NCBI GenBank assembly: GCA_032768795.1
Contig: CP136490.1
Location: 3,782,001-3,846,000, forward strand
Direction of reading: 5' to 3'
From: Tremella fuciformis
Lineage: Eukaryota > Basidiomycota > Tremellomycetes > Tremellales > Tremellaceae
DNA length: 64,000 nucleotides
Positions within the stretch are counted from its first letter, which is position 1; each line of letters begins with the position of its first letter. Both the position numbers and the translations under genes were made by a program. The notes under the pieces are model-generated. The model had not been told where the DNA came from. It saw nothing but the letters and a program-made list of their open reading frames with translations, and made no database searches. This document shows positions 9,826-20,667 of this stretch, piece after piece.

Positions 9826-12538
9826 CTGATAACGCGTGCTCTATGGCTACTCGGTTATAGTCCATGTCGATGTCGTGCAGAGGGTGATGACTAGGTTCTT
9901 GGCCCGCTAGTCTCCCCGACCGTCTTGGCTCATCTGCATCGGCCGCTGTGAGCTCGTTTAGTCGACGATCGGGATCCTCTGGTCCGTCGTCGGGATTCGG
10001 TTCCGGGCTCGGTGCATCCTCTCGGATGTACTCATTGACCCAGCCTCTTCCTTGCCTGGGTACGGCTTGGGGAGGTATGTCGTCCATCTCTTCCCCTTGT
10101 TCCTCTTCTTCTGGTGCCTCCCCTGCCTCGACTATCTCGTTCAGCTCGATGGATGTATCGTCATCCTCGTCGAGGCTCGTCGATGGTTGTCGAGGTCCAG
10201 GTTGAGGCGGCTCCAGGATCTGTCGTGGTTCATCTGAACTGGGCGTTGTCTTCCTGCCCGTGATGAATGTGACGTCTCGGCTTGCGATGACCCTGTTGGA
10301 TTGGGTCAGCACCTTGTAGCCCCAGCTCCCTTCTGTGTACCCCAGCAGTCGACCGCATTGTCCCCGCTCGTCGAGCTTCGATGCGGGGTTCACAACTCGA
10401 TAGATGCAGTGATGGCCGAATGGCTGCATCCCCTGGTACTGCAGGTCGATGTCGTGGTTTGGTCGGAAGAGCGTTATCGGGATTTTCGCGTGGGAGCCTG
10501 GTAGCCTGTTCCGAGTGAAGACTACATATCGCAGTGCATCTACCCAGAACTGGGTTGGCAAGTTCGAGTCCGCAAGACATGTCCGGATGTCATTGAGGAT
10601 GGTGAGATGGACGCGCTCGACTCGACTGTTTTGGTTGTGTGCGTCGGTCGGCGTAAGGGTGTGCTCAATTCCCTTGCTTTTGCACCAGTGGCTGAATTCC
10701 TTGCTCGTGAATTCGCCTCCTTGGTCTGAGCGGATGGTCTTGACTGTTCGATCAAGCTGATTCTCTGCCAACTTGATATAGTCTTGCAGTGCTTCGGCTG
10801 CATCCGACTTCTTCTTGAGTGGTATGGCCTGCACGTATTTGCTGTGGTCGTCATAGCAGGTGAGGAAGTATTGGAAGCCTTCTCTCGACTGGACGGTCGC
10901 TGGTCCCCATAGATCGACTGATACCTCGACGAGGGGCTTGCTGGCTCGACGAGGGTTAGGTAGAGATGCCGAGCGCGTTGCCTTCCCTTTCAGGCAATCC
11001 ATGCATTCGACTCTCCGAAATGACCCTGTCCACTTTGCGCCTAGCTTCCCCTCTTTCCCGAGCTCCCACACCTTCCTCATGTTCGAGTGACCTAGACGTT
11101 TGTGCCAGGTGAGGAGGCGAGTGTCTTCGGCTTCAGTGTTTTCTATTGCCTGAAGTGCTCGGTGAATGCGCGAGGTGGTGCGTACCGGTGTGTCGTCTAC
11201 AACCCATAGGTTGCCAAGTTTCTTTCCCCGGAGGATGACCTTCCCTTTCTCGACCAATGTAGCCGAGTCCTTCGAGAAGCGCCAGTGTGTCCCTGTGTAC
11301 GGACCGAGGCGCTGTGTTGAGAGGAGGTTGTGCGAGAATGATGGAACGTAGAGGGCGTTGTTGTACCATACGTTGTTGAAGGTGAGGCGGCCGGAGTGTG
11401 TAGCTTCGACAATCGATCCGTCTCCAATTTGGATCTTGACGGCCTTGTCGAGTTTGGTGAGATGTGAGAGAAGGTGCTTGTCCTTGATGAATGGACTGGT
11501 GGCACCGCTGTCGATGATGATGGAGGTGGATGGGAGGTTGTCGTTGGCGTGTAGTGCAATCTCCGTCGCATAATAGCCTTCCTCCTTTGTCTCCCTCGAC
11601 GAGCCTCTCTTGTTCTCACTCGATGAGTCATCCCCTGACTCCATCTGCTCTCTTGCCTTCTTCGCTTGTCCTCCCTGCTTCCTTCCCTTGGCTGCTTCCC
11701 TGGCCGACCTTTGCTCCTGGATGTGCTTCGGCACTCCAATCACTTTCCAGCACTCATCTGTGGAGTGCCTCCCCTGATCCGGATGGTGGATGCATCTCTT
11801 GCTTGCCGGTTTCTGCAGAGATTTGCTGAGCATCCCCATCTCGTTTACGCTCTCGCCCTTTTGTTGACGTCTGCGATGTTCATCGGCGACCCTATCGATA
11901 ACCTCGTCGAGGTGGATCTTGTTCGACGAGGTCCCTGAGTAGAAGGTCGATGCGAGGAGGCCGTATGAGGACGGTAGGCGACGGATGGCGGCGTATGCGC
12001 CAATCTGGTTGGCGAATTGCTCAAGGGTGAGCTTGGAAGTGATGGCGGAGGAGGTGATTTCGGCCAGTTGCGACCGGATAGCTGTGAGATGAGGTTCGGG
12101 GTCCTCATTCTCTGGGATGGTCTCGCCAAATATCGATGACCATAATTCGGCTAGGCGAGATCCGTTGTCGGCCCCATATGTGGTGACCAGATGATCGTAG
12201 AGCCCCTTCGGTTGAGGATTCTCGAAGTCGATCAGGTTCGAGGGAAGCTTGTTTTGGACAGTCTCTGTCAGACTGCCATAGAGAGTGGAGAGGGCGGTGG
12301 ACTGCTCCTTCTCATGCTCGTATAGAGCAACTGCTCTCTTTGATGTCTCGGCTGCTGTCGCCGGACTTGACACTGGATATCGAGCCTCGACGAGTGCCCG
12401 AATCGCTGACGCGTCCTTGGTGATGTGGGGTACGAGACCGGCGGATCCGAGGACGACTCGAATCTCGCGCACCCACTGGGCGTAGTTGTCGCGCCCGTTG
12501 AGCTTGCGCTCCTCTTTCACCGTCTGCACAGATGGCAT
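9826..12538 (-). pseudogene. Copia Gag-Pol polyprotein, copy B, truncated by the gypsy insertion
   Basis: About 904 codons match copy A from the first Met through integrase to the linker before reverse transcriptase. After the shared EHALS the frame enters the gypsy LTR and stops at 9701. From the N terminus to about residue 655 the two copies are nearly identical. Between about 9826 and 10600 they differ at many sites (for example SSQFWVDAL against PTQFWVDAL). All protease and integrase catalytic residues are kept. It cannot make reverse transcriptase in this state. Confidence 0.88.
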
Positions 12539-12635
12539 GACGGAGGACCACTTCGAGGCTGGCGGTGCGTAGGCAAGGTCGACGAGTTTGTTGACGCGTT
12601 CTATCTACCGCGACTTGTCGAACGAGACGTTACCA

Positions 12636-12953
12636 CGACGGAATCTTAGCTCTGAGGCAATGGGATTCCGGTCACCTGTTGCCCGCTCAGCACTTGCTAT
12701 GAGTGATGCATTCGGACTTACCTGTTGCCCGCTCAGCACTTGCTATGAGTGATGAGGAGGGCAACAGGCGGCGGCATTCTACAAGGTCGTCGAGGGTGTC
12801 GGCGTTATATGCGGAGTTATCGTTGTGGCAGCTTCCCCTGCCTCGTCGAGGATGAACCTCGTCGAGGCACAACCTCGTCGAGGATGTGTGTGCCTCGACG
12901 AGGCTACTCGAGGCTGAGTCAAGCTCATGTGAGCGTACTACCTATTTCCGTCG
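12636..12953 (-). repeat. 5' LTR of copia copy B
   Basis: Same CGACGG...CCGTCG ends, length class and internal tandem duplication as the copy A LTRs, but with a scatter of substitutions and single-base indels. It is followed by AAGGT and a short AAGGTAG-type repeat at 12954-12975. Confidence 0.9.
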
Positions 12954-13521
12954 AAGGTAGAAGGTAGAAGGTCGAAGTCGATGGTTGAAGTCGATGGGCG
13001 CTCAAGGCTGGGTGCGCAAGGAAGCAGACTCGAGTGCAAGAAGCTATGAGAAGTAACTACAAGAATCGATCTCTGAAGAGGAGATCTCTAGGCCGGAAAC
13101 GGGCCTCCTTATATAGACCTCAGACCCCTCTACGCCGAAGGCTATTTGCCACCCATTCCGCATGAAAGTTTTCCTAGCACTCGATATTCCTCGACTGCAA
13201 GCGATTCTCCTCGCTGCAGTGGCTTGTACCAAATTACTCGGAATGGTAAGGGGGCTTGAGGTTGGTGAGCCCGGTCGCCGGGAAAAGTACTGACTCCAGG
13301 GAAGGTCACCGATAATAGTACTGAGATCACCGATAAAAGTATTGACTGTGGCTGAGTCGGTGGAAATAGTATAGTGTTTTGTCGGTGATCGGCGGAATAA
13401 GTATTGACTGTGGCTTGGGTCGGTGGAATAAGTATAGTGTTATGTTGGTGATCGCCGGTATAAGTGTTGACTGTGGCTGATGTGTCGTTTGTGTTATGAG
13501 CCGAGTTGTAGGGTCATAACA
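12954..13521 (-). repeat. Probable LTR end of another retroelement
   Basis: On the minus strand TGTTATGACCC begins at 13521, immediately after a purine tract (GGAGGGCAGG, 13522-13531), which is the layout of a polypurine tract followed by a 3' LTR. Inside are degenerate tandem units (13303-13485) and a TATATA at 13110-13115 on the same strand. The far end is unclear, and copia copy B starts next to it. No coding remnant was recognised upstream. Confidence 0.4.
13303..13485. repeat. Degenerate tandem repeat, unit about 62 bases
   Basis: Two long units starting with GACTGTGGCT (from about 13344 and 13406) plus partial units on both sides share TCGGTGGAA, AGTATAGTGTT and TCGGTGATCG blocks. The position fits U3 enhancer repeats of the LTR-like segment. 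Confidence 0.65.
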
Positions 13522-13531
13522 CCTGCCCTCC

Positions 13532-14411
13532 AGGACAACGCGCACGTCCAAGGCAAAACCGCCCTCCAGGACGTGACGGATCGAACAAGGCGTTCCGTCT
13601 CGGTTTGTCGACTACCGAGAGCGGTGTGACTTGCACGGGTCTGACGATCGACGTTGCCGAATGCCCGCTATGCCGCACCTCGTGGTACTCGAACTCTAGA
13701 CTCCCTGCCGAGAAGTCACAACCAGCGCACACAAGAGTACTGGAGGACCGCAACTCGACAGCTAATCCCACACGGGAAGCGAACAGCGCCAAAAGGTACT
13801 GCCGTCCACAGAATGAGAAAGAATCCAAGCCTGGCAGCTTAACCACTGCACCAAGGCTCTGCTTTTGTGACCGCTAGGGATTGCCGTGAGCCTAGGTCGA
13901 GTACTGGGACTTTTAATCTGTTGACGTGAGGTATGAGTCGCATCCGACATATCCTACGAGATGGTAATGGGTCCTACTAGCTGACGGAGTTTCTCGGTAA
14001 TTACCCTATGACTCGAGGTGGCGGCACCGCTAACAAAACCCCCTCCTGGTTTTGGTTTCTCCTCTTTGATCAAAACTTCATGGACTCCCTTGCCATGCTG
14101 TTACCGACGCCTACTTCGTCCTCGTCGGGCAGTGCTGTGGGAGGCATATCACTAGACGGACGGATTAATGGCTCGGATTCATTAGGAAACCCGCTCCTGC
14201 CTAACGAAAATGGGGGATTGGGTGCTGAGAATCACGATACAATTGCGATACTTCAGTCTGTACGTATGCATGCGAGTATACGCAATATCGTCAGCGCTTC
14301 ATCTTCTTTCTTGGACGAATAACAAGGGCTGAGGTGATATATGCATCTATCAACATGGCTCTAATGTTGTTGTAACCGCAGAAAGACGATGGACGAAGCG
14401 TATGATCATGA
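13532..14411. other. No supported gene
   Basis: Only short overlapping open frames on both strands without recognisable domains. GCCCTCCAGGAC occurs twice (about 13525 and 13560). An open frame at 14008-14322 (+) has no similarity I recognise and may be chance. Confidence 0.4.
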
Positions 14412-16592
14412 CTAGGTACGAGGCGTAGGGCGAGGGTCGATCTTCCTGGTTGGATCTTGGAAATACTCCACGATCTCGTCCGTTACTCCAGCCCGGTTCT
14501 GCTGAAACTCGGCGACGACCTTTTGGAGCATAGCGATGCACTCGTCCTTCATCTCGCCACTGCTGAGGGTGCCTGCCCGATAATCCTGGGAGAATTAGCT
14601 AGACTCAAACCTTTGGTAGGATCTTACAGCCTCGAGCTTCTTCATACGCTCGTCGTCCTCTTCGAAGAAGCTCAGGTATTGGAAAGCAATGTCCTTGTCG
14701 GGGTCACCTCCAAGACGCTCATGTTCCTCTTTAGTCGCACGGCCACCAGAGAAAGCATGAGATCGAATCTTCTTCTGGATCTTCTTGGGGTCATCTGTCA
14801 TGAAAATGGCGGTGTTCTCCTTCGAGGCCGACATCTTGGTGCCTGCACCCTGCAGAGCTGGCAGGAATTTCGAGTGCAGCAAAGCGGGCTTCTTGTAGCC
14901 CAGTCGGTCCGCAGCATCGCGAGTCAGGAGGAACTGCCGATCAGCGTTTACCCCCGAATACGCGGCCTTCTCACGTAAGGATCCTGGTCGATGGCACAAG
15001 GAATGAGGCACGGGATATCATCTCGCTCGCCAAAGATCTGAGGGAACGAGTTTGAGAAGGCAGGTGTTGCCTGAACGGCAGCAAAATGCCACATGCCGAC
15101 GTTGTCCGAGTCGCTGAAGCCAAATATGTTCCGGCTCTGAGAGAGCGTAATCGCCTTCGCCATGAGCACGACGTTGTCATAGAAGGGGCCGCTGTACGGT
15201 CAGAGAGTATACCATGAGCAATATATGCACATACCCCATGCGCCTGAGGTTGGAGTGAATGTATGTCTTCTCGGGTATGAAGCCGCATGCAATAATGTCT
15301 TTGATATTCTCTTGGCCCATGGTGCGGTAGTGTCGGAGCAAGTCCAGAGGCTTCTTGCCCTTGATCTTTTTCAGCATTTCCGCCTGCTTCTTGAAGTCTC
15401 GCTGAAGCAGGTACTTCTCATCGTCTGCGATGTCAGCCACCATGAGACGACATGAGTGTGACCCACCCGTGATCTGGATGACGAGTGGCACGTTGAAAAT
15501 GCGCTGCAGATATCTGGCATGTCAATCACTCTTCACAGCCGTGCAATGGGACTGACGCTGTGAACATGAATGGGATCAAGTGACCCATGTGCATAGCGTC
15601 GCTGCTCGGTCCTCGGCCGGTGTAAAGATAGAAGGGCTGCCCTTTCTCGTAACGGTCCAAAATCAGATTGAACTCGCTACGAATGAGCAGGAGCCCTACG
15701 ACCTTTACATTCCCTGACTCACCGGTGGGAGAAGAAGGTGCCTCTCCGAAGTAGTGGATGTGGCTTGTGACCTGTCAAGCGTTCGAAACGATCTAGCAGA
15801 TCCTGCGTGATCAAGGTCGCTCCAAATTTCTGGACCGTCTTGTTGTAGTCGCTTCAGGTCAGTCGCCTCCTCATTGCGTGGTAGACTTCAGAGCCTTACA
15901 TCTCCAATGGTCGTCCATCCTCGTCGACACCTGCTTCAACGTCGAAAGGCGTGATGATCTGCTCCTTGGCCAATCCTTGCGCTTTCTGAGCCTTCGGCTC
16001 ATCCTCCACGGTCTCAGGGATAGTTGGCGGCTTTGGCAGATCCTTCGGATCACTGCCGCCTTCAGCTCATGCACTGGTCTCGCACCTGGGCGACCTACAC
16101 TCTACTGGCGTTTCTGGAGTGTGTCATTCTGACGGGCTCCTTGATTGCCTCGGGCGTCTCGTCTTCCAACTTGACCTTCGCCCAGTCATCCGGGCCAACG
16201 CCACGGCTCTCTTCGCCCTCCCTTGCAGCGGCGCTTTCTCCCTCATTCGGACCGAAGATGCGCTCCGGCTGAGGCAGCTGCATCTTGCTCAATTGCGATG
16301 AGAGCTGCTCGGACATGCTCTCAGACCTTGCCTTGTGCCGGGCAAAGGTGATTGCCTCTGGCTCTGGGCCGCTCAGGTCACCCGTGTCCGCCGAGCCGGC
16401 AGACAGGGCGGACAAAGGGTCTCCAGCTAACAGCGGAGAGCGAGCCTCGGCGAGCGTGTTGAGGCGAAGGTTGCTCGGCGCCGGGAGGTCGAGCTTGGAC
16501 AGCTCATTGGCGATAGAGCTGGGGGTACGGGCTCCCACGCCCGGGCGGGTCGGCTGTTGAGGGGTGCCGGGCGGGTCAGGAGTCAAGACCAT
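14412..16592 (-). CDS. WRS1: Tryptophanyl-tRNA synthetase (cytoplasmic type)
   Basis: A class I aminoacyl-tRNA synthetase that charges tRNA-Trp with tryptophan using ATP. Spliced by eye with eight short introns, it reads [29 protein letters not shown], then [12 protein letters not shown] (HIGH-type ATP motif), PLVIQITDDEK and GTKMSASKE (KMSKS-type loop, near 14825), ending [12 protein letters not shown]. The chosen start has a near-ideal context (CACCATGG). About 165 residues of Ser/Pro-rich, low-similarity sequence precede the usual eukaryotic WRS core. The frame stays open a further 57 codons upstream without an ATG, to about 16763. It is divergent from SEC11, sharing about 340 bases. Confidence 0.92.
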
Positions 16593-16934
16593 GGTGGAAC
16601 GTGCGAGTGCCGCGATATCGCCAGTTGAGAGGGAAAAATAGGCTTGTTCTGAGAGAGGGGAAGGATGATGCGCTCTCAGCTGCCGTGACGATGCAGTCGA
16701 GAAGCACGAGAAGAAGAGAACGAAGAGCTCGACTCGAGTGAAAGGGAGAGTGGGGAATGACACTGTGACCGGTTCGGGAACTCAGCTCCCATCAGGGCGC
16801 AGCTGACGTGGCAAATCCCAACGGAAGCGACGCGACAGGGATTGCCAGCGAGGAATGATGATTTCATAGCGTCCTCTTGCATCTTGTGATCCCGACATAC
16901 CTTGGGCCTGAAGGCCAGACACAGCGCCGGCAAC
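16593..16934. promoter_or_regulatory. Divergent WRS1/SEC11 promoter region
   Basis: 342 bases between the two start codons. No clear TATA box. The WRS-proximal half is open in the WRS frame. Confidence 0.5.
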
Positions 16935-17750
16935 ATGTTTGGGGCAGAGATCGCAAGGTTGCGGAAGCTGGGGGTGCAGGGCGTCAGTGCTCCTTCTCAC
17001 TGCTTCAGTCGACCTCGCATCCAAGCTAACTCCATCAGCTGCTCTTTCAGGTTCTAAACTTCCTGACGGTCGTGACCTCTGGCCTGATGATGTGGAAGGC
17101 GTTATGCCTAATAACCAACTCCGAATCGCCCATCGTTGTTGTCCTCTCGTATGTCAGCTGTTCTGGCCCGAGTCGCAGCCCATTGATTTCCAGAGGCTCT
17201 ATGGAGCCGGCCTTCTACCGTGGCGACATTCTCTTCCTGATCAATCCACCAGATACACCGTATGAAGTGGGAGACATCACTGTGTACAAAGTGTCGGTAC
17301 CGACTTGTGCGCTCGTGGCAATGTGTTGACAATGCAGCCCTGGTGGGGATGTGCCGATAGTGCATCGAGTCATAGAATCGCATCTTACGTTCGTGATTCC
17401 GTCGTTGTCGAGTTCGCACTGACTCGATACACAGAAACACGACTCAGCTTCTCCTTACGAAAGGTGACAACAACGATGGGGACGACATCGGGCTGTATGG
17501 CGGCATCCAATGGCTGGAGAGAAAGCATGTTATTGGGAAAGTGAGAGGGTATGTTGTCGTGCTTTCCACTCGGACCATGCTGACGAGCAGGTTCCTGCCC
17601 TACATCGGGTACATCACAATTGCATTGGTATGTTCTGTGCTCGATCCTCTGCAGCCCCGCGCTAACGGGAAGAACGACTTCCCTCAGCTGAAATACGCCC
17701 TGCTTGGAGGTGTGGGGCTTTTCTTGTTGATACAGAAAGACCAGTCATGA
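16935..17750 (+). CDS. SEC11: Signal peptidase complex catalytic subunit
   Basis: An ER membrane protease that removes signal peptides during translocation. Six short introns give [13 protein letters not shown], a membrane segment ([20 protein letters not shown]), the nucleophile motif [11 protein letters not shown] with its catalytic Ser, [12 protein letters not shown] with the catalytic His, [10 protein letters not shown] with the Asp, then [29 protein letters not shown] and a C-terminal hydrophobic stretch. These are the S26B-family hallmarks, and the length (about 185 aa) is normal. Confidence 0.93.
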
Positions 17751-18308
17751 CACCCGCCTTCTGGTCGCTGCACCGTCCGAGCCCTAACGCGAAGCATTCC
17801 CTGCACAGCATGTGTCTCTTCCCCTGGCTCGGTCACAAGTAGGCGTCTCCACCTCGCTTACTTTGCCATGGACTCGAAGCGAACCGAGAAGGATCGAGAC
17901 CTTTCTATCCCAGAACCTTGTTGAGATTCTCACGGCTGACTGTGCGAGTTTCAAGAATCAGCAAGCAAAGCCTTCGCAGCACGATGCTACTCTCCATGTT
18001 TACGGCATCGCGAACTTGCAGGCGCTATACGTGTCAGATCTGAAGGAAGTCACACGCGAGATCGTGTCTTTTCATACCCTGGTCGCCTCGCGTGTCTCCT
18101 TGCATCTCCCCTAAAGGACAGGACAAAGGGCTAACTCCTTCGCCGCTTGGAAGGAAAGCGCTCGTTGGAGCTGACATCGTATGTTCGGGGCACTTTTCTT
18201 TCTTATCCGTTGATATGGCCTTGACCGAGGTGCAGAAGCTGGCTGCAGCGCACTCTTAAAGGCCTTGCACATCTCGAGCCCCTGCATCTCGAATTTCAAC
18301 TGCACATC
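17751..18308. other. Downstream of SEC11, no clear gene
   Basis: An open frame at 17812-18114 (+) ending in LYVSDLKEVTREIVSFHTL could be an upstream exon of the next gene, but no convincing splice joins them. Confidence 0.3.
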
Positions 18309-18932
18309 ATGTCCTCAGATCTTTCGCGGCTTCGAACGAACAAGGCAGCACAGTTTCGTTCCCTACAGCTCGATTTTCAGACTTTAGAAGCGGATGGCTA
18401 TGCTAATTTCTTCTTTGCCCCGCCAGATCTGAGCAGCACTCAGACGGCGCATGGCGGTCACAGGGCAAAGTTACATCGGTATATGAGCCCCCGGAAACCG
18501 ATACCGGGTGTGCCATCTGATCAGCAGGACAACTCATCGTCTACCCTGCCTTTCACGCTGGAGCTGCTGAATCCCAACGGCCGTAAGTCGCTGATGATTC
18601 CCGCATCCGACAAGCCGTTGACCGGGCAATCGAGAGGGCCCGACTCAGGCGACTCTTCACTAATGACAAGCCCGGTCAAACTGTTTCTGGGTTTCACCGT
18701 GTTACATATCGACCCCGTTGAAAGGACCAGCCGCCCGTTCTCAAAGGTTACCTTCCATGCTCTTACCTCGGGCAACATGAAGCAGGTCAGCGATCCCGAC
18801 CTCAAGCGCCTGGGTTATCACGGGCGCTACGCCAGCGTTGAGGGTACAGCTGTCCTGCTTTACGAACATGTCACAACAGACTGTGAAATCGCCTCACAGA
18901 GAGTTCCGTCAGCGACTCTGTCTCAAGAATAA
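18309..18932 (+). CDS. Hypothetical protein (207 aa or larger)
   Basis: One open frame from ATG 18309. I do not recognise a family. It has a basic N terminus, a Ser/Pro-rich middle and a more structured C-terminal half (VKLFLGFTVLHIDPVERTSR, HALTSGNMKQVSDPDLKRLG). The composition of the second half looks coding. The 3' end may continue by splicing towards 19020, where a short open frame overlaps. No membrane segment or signal peptide. Confidence 0.4.
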   Translation: MSSDLSRLRTNKAAQFRSLQLDFQTLEADGYANFFFAPPDLSSTQTAHGGHRAKLHRYMSPRKPIPGVPSDQQDNSSSTLPFTLELLNPNGRKSLMIPASDKPLTGQSRGPDSGDSSLMTSPVKLFLGFTVLHIDPVERTSRPFSKVTFHALTSGNMKQVSDPDLKRLGYHGRYASVEGTAVLLYEHVTTDCEIASQRVPSATLSQE

Positions 18933-19148
18933 GCCTATGAGTCTTCAAGCCTTCGAGATCGCCGAAACATTTCCTGGAATGTCCAGGCCACTGATGGACA
19001 CGATTCGCCCAGGTATTTAGCCATTACTCATGTTTGAATAGAATTTTCATCGCGCCACCCTGACTTGGGCTGTGAGAAGCAAGCCGAATCACAGCGTGCA
19101 TTGAGCTTGTATGTTTTGCATGTACTCCTTCATCCGTCCTCTCATCGC

Positions 19149-20348
19149 TCACATGAATTTGCTGGCCTGTCTGTGAGCATCGGTATCGAAGGGTGGCAGA
19201 TAGCTTACCAGTCCCATCAGCTGTCCAAGACCACCAGAGTTGCTGCCGCCCATCATCTGACCGTCAACCCTTGTCATTTGGCAAAGGCATAGAACTTACG
19301 CCACCCGAGCCTCCCATCTGGCTCTTCATGAGGAGTTTGAATATGGTTCCCGCTGCGCCATTGACGGCGTCCTGCTTGTTGCCTGAGGCGGCGCCGCCGC
19401 TCTGATCGAACATCTCATCGTCAGCTGCAGGTGATCAATATGGACACTAACGCACCTTGGCCGCCTCAGACATCGCCATGCCCATGATCTAGCCGATCAG
19501 CACGCTTGACAGCCAGATGGGGCGGTGTTTACCTTGGACTGCATGCCACCCCCGCTGCTGCCGCCGGACGACTGGCCTGACGTGAACTGCTTGAGAGCCT
19601 GGAGCGCCGCCGCACTACCAAGAGCATTGGCTGACATGCTGCCTGCGTTGCCCTGGTTGTACACTTGGTCGTGGTTGCGCTGAACCTCGTCCTCATCGAC
19701 GTCACCGTCGGCGCCCATGTTGTTGACCATGGAGAATGCGGACGAGAAGAGGGACGAGTTCTCGTTTCCGTTCGAGGCGTGCTGATTGGCAGCATGGACA
19801 GCAGCTCCTTCGTCGACTGCCGGTCAGCAAGACACGCTAGGCTGTCCGACTCTGAAGAGGCTCACAGGAAGGGAGGCCACCGCTGCTGGCACCGCCTTGG
19901 CCGTGAGGCCGGTTGTACTGCGGTCCACCGGTCTGAGCATACTCGTTGCCCCCCTGGCCCCCGTAGCCCCCTTGCTGGCCGCCATAACCGCCTTGCTCGC
20001 CACCGTACCCGCCCTGCCCTTGCTGTCCTCCGTAGCCGCCCTGTTGTCCTCCGTAGCCTCCTTGCTCGCCGCCATATCCGCCCTGCTGGCCTCCATAGCC
20101 CCCTTGCTGCCCATACCCCTCTTGCTGACCGCCGTAACCGCCTTGTTGACCGCCATAGCCTTGCTGCTGGCCACCATAGCCACCTTGACCGCCGTAGCCC
20201 TGTTGCTGGCCGCCCTGCTGGCCTCCGACTACAGCTCATCAGCTCTGCTTTCGCCCGAACTGATCGGCCGATCCAGAGACTTGTTGGAAGAGCTGTACTC
20301 ACGCTGCTTCTCAATCTCCTCTTCTGCGAACTTTTTGATGAAGTCCAT
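19149..20348 (-). CDS. Gly/Gln-rich prion-like protein of basidiomycete type
   Basis: Spliced by eye from ATG 20348: MDFIKKFAEEEIEKQ, then a long low-complexity region (19960-20225) of near-tandem YGGQQGG and YGGEQGG units. A conserved-looking C-terminal part follows (SMVNNMGADGDVDEDEVQ, MSANALGSAAALQALKQF, AMSEAAKLFDQ, TIFKLLMKSQMGG), ending close to ASKFM. Several short introns interrupt it. The helical tail resembles the small basidiomycete family annotated only by domain-of-unknown-function labels. The repeat composition suits self-association or phase separation (inference). No signal peptide or membrane segment. Confidence 0.7.
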
Positions 20349-20667
20349 GCTGGCTGTCGTATTTGTGAGGCCCGGATTCTGCGAGAGTGGATTCTTTTGT
20401 AGGGATGCAATGTCGAGATGAAGGAACCTCCTTAGTACTGCGTTGAGCGGTGACGGCACGGCGATGAAGGGGACCGGTGCACGCGGCGATGCCACGTTTT
20501 CCCACGGTCGAAGGGAGAAGTGACGTCAAAGGTGATGGATGCCTTCAGGCGGTACATGATATGCATGAGGACTGTGCTACATGTCTGAAGGATTGCTGTT
20601 CATCGTGTATGCTGTGGTATGCGCACAAACGCCCGGGGAAGGAAAGATGAAACGGAAACACGATGCT
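20349..20667. other. Intergenic, upstream of the Gly/Gln-rich gene
   Basis: Contains the promoter of the Gly/Gln-rich gene and the 3' end of the next gene. Nothing else recognised. Confidence 0.4.

Larger units (their letters stand above)
9826..12953 (-). mobile_element. Ty1/copia retrotransposon, copy B (5' half, disrupted by the gypsy insertion)
   Basis: The same family as copy A: 5' LTR at 12636-12953, then Gag, protease and integrase. Homology stops at 9826, exactly at the gypsy LTR end, inside a codon of a segment that continues uninterrupted in copy A at 5222. The missing reverse transcriptase half should resume beyond the gypsy 3' LTR, left of this window, starting with a repeat of CTGAT (9826-9830). 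Confidence 0.88.

Noticed and set aside
13650..13870. tRNA-like A-box (TGGTGCAGTGG) and B-box-like (GTTCGAGTAC) sequences on the minus strand
   Set aside because: The boxes are too far apart, the acceptor and T-stem halves do not pair, and no anticodon arm forms. A tRNA-derived SINE is possible but unsupported.
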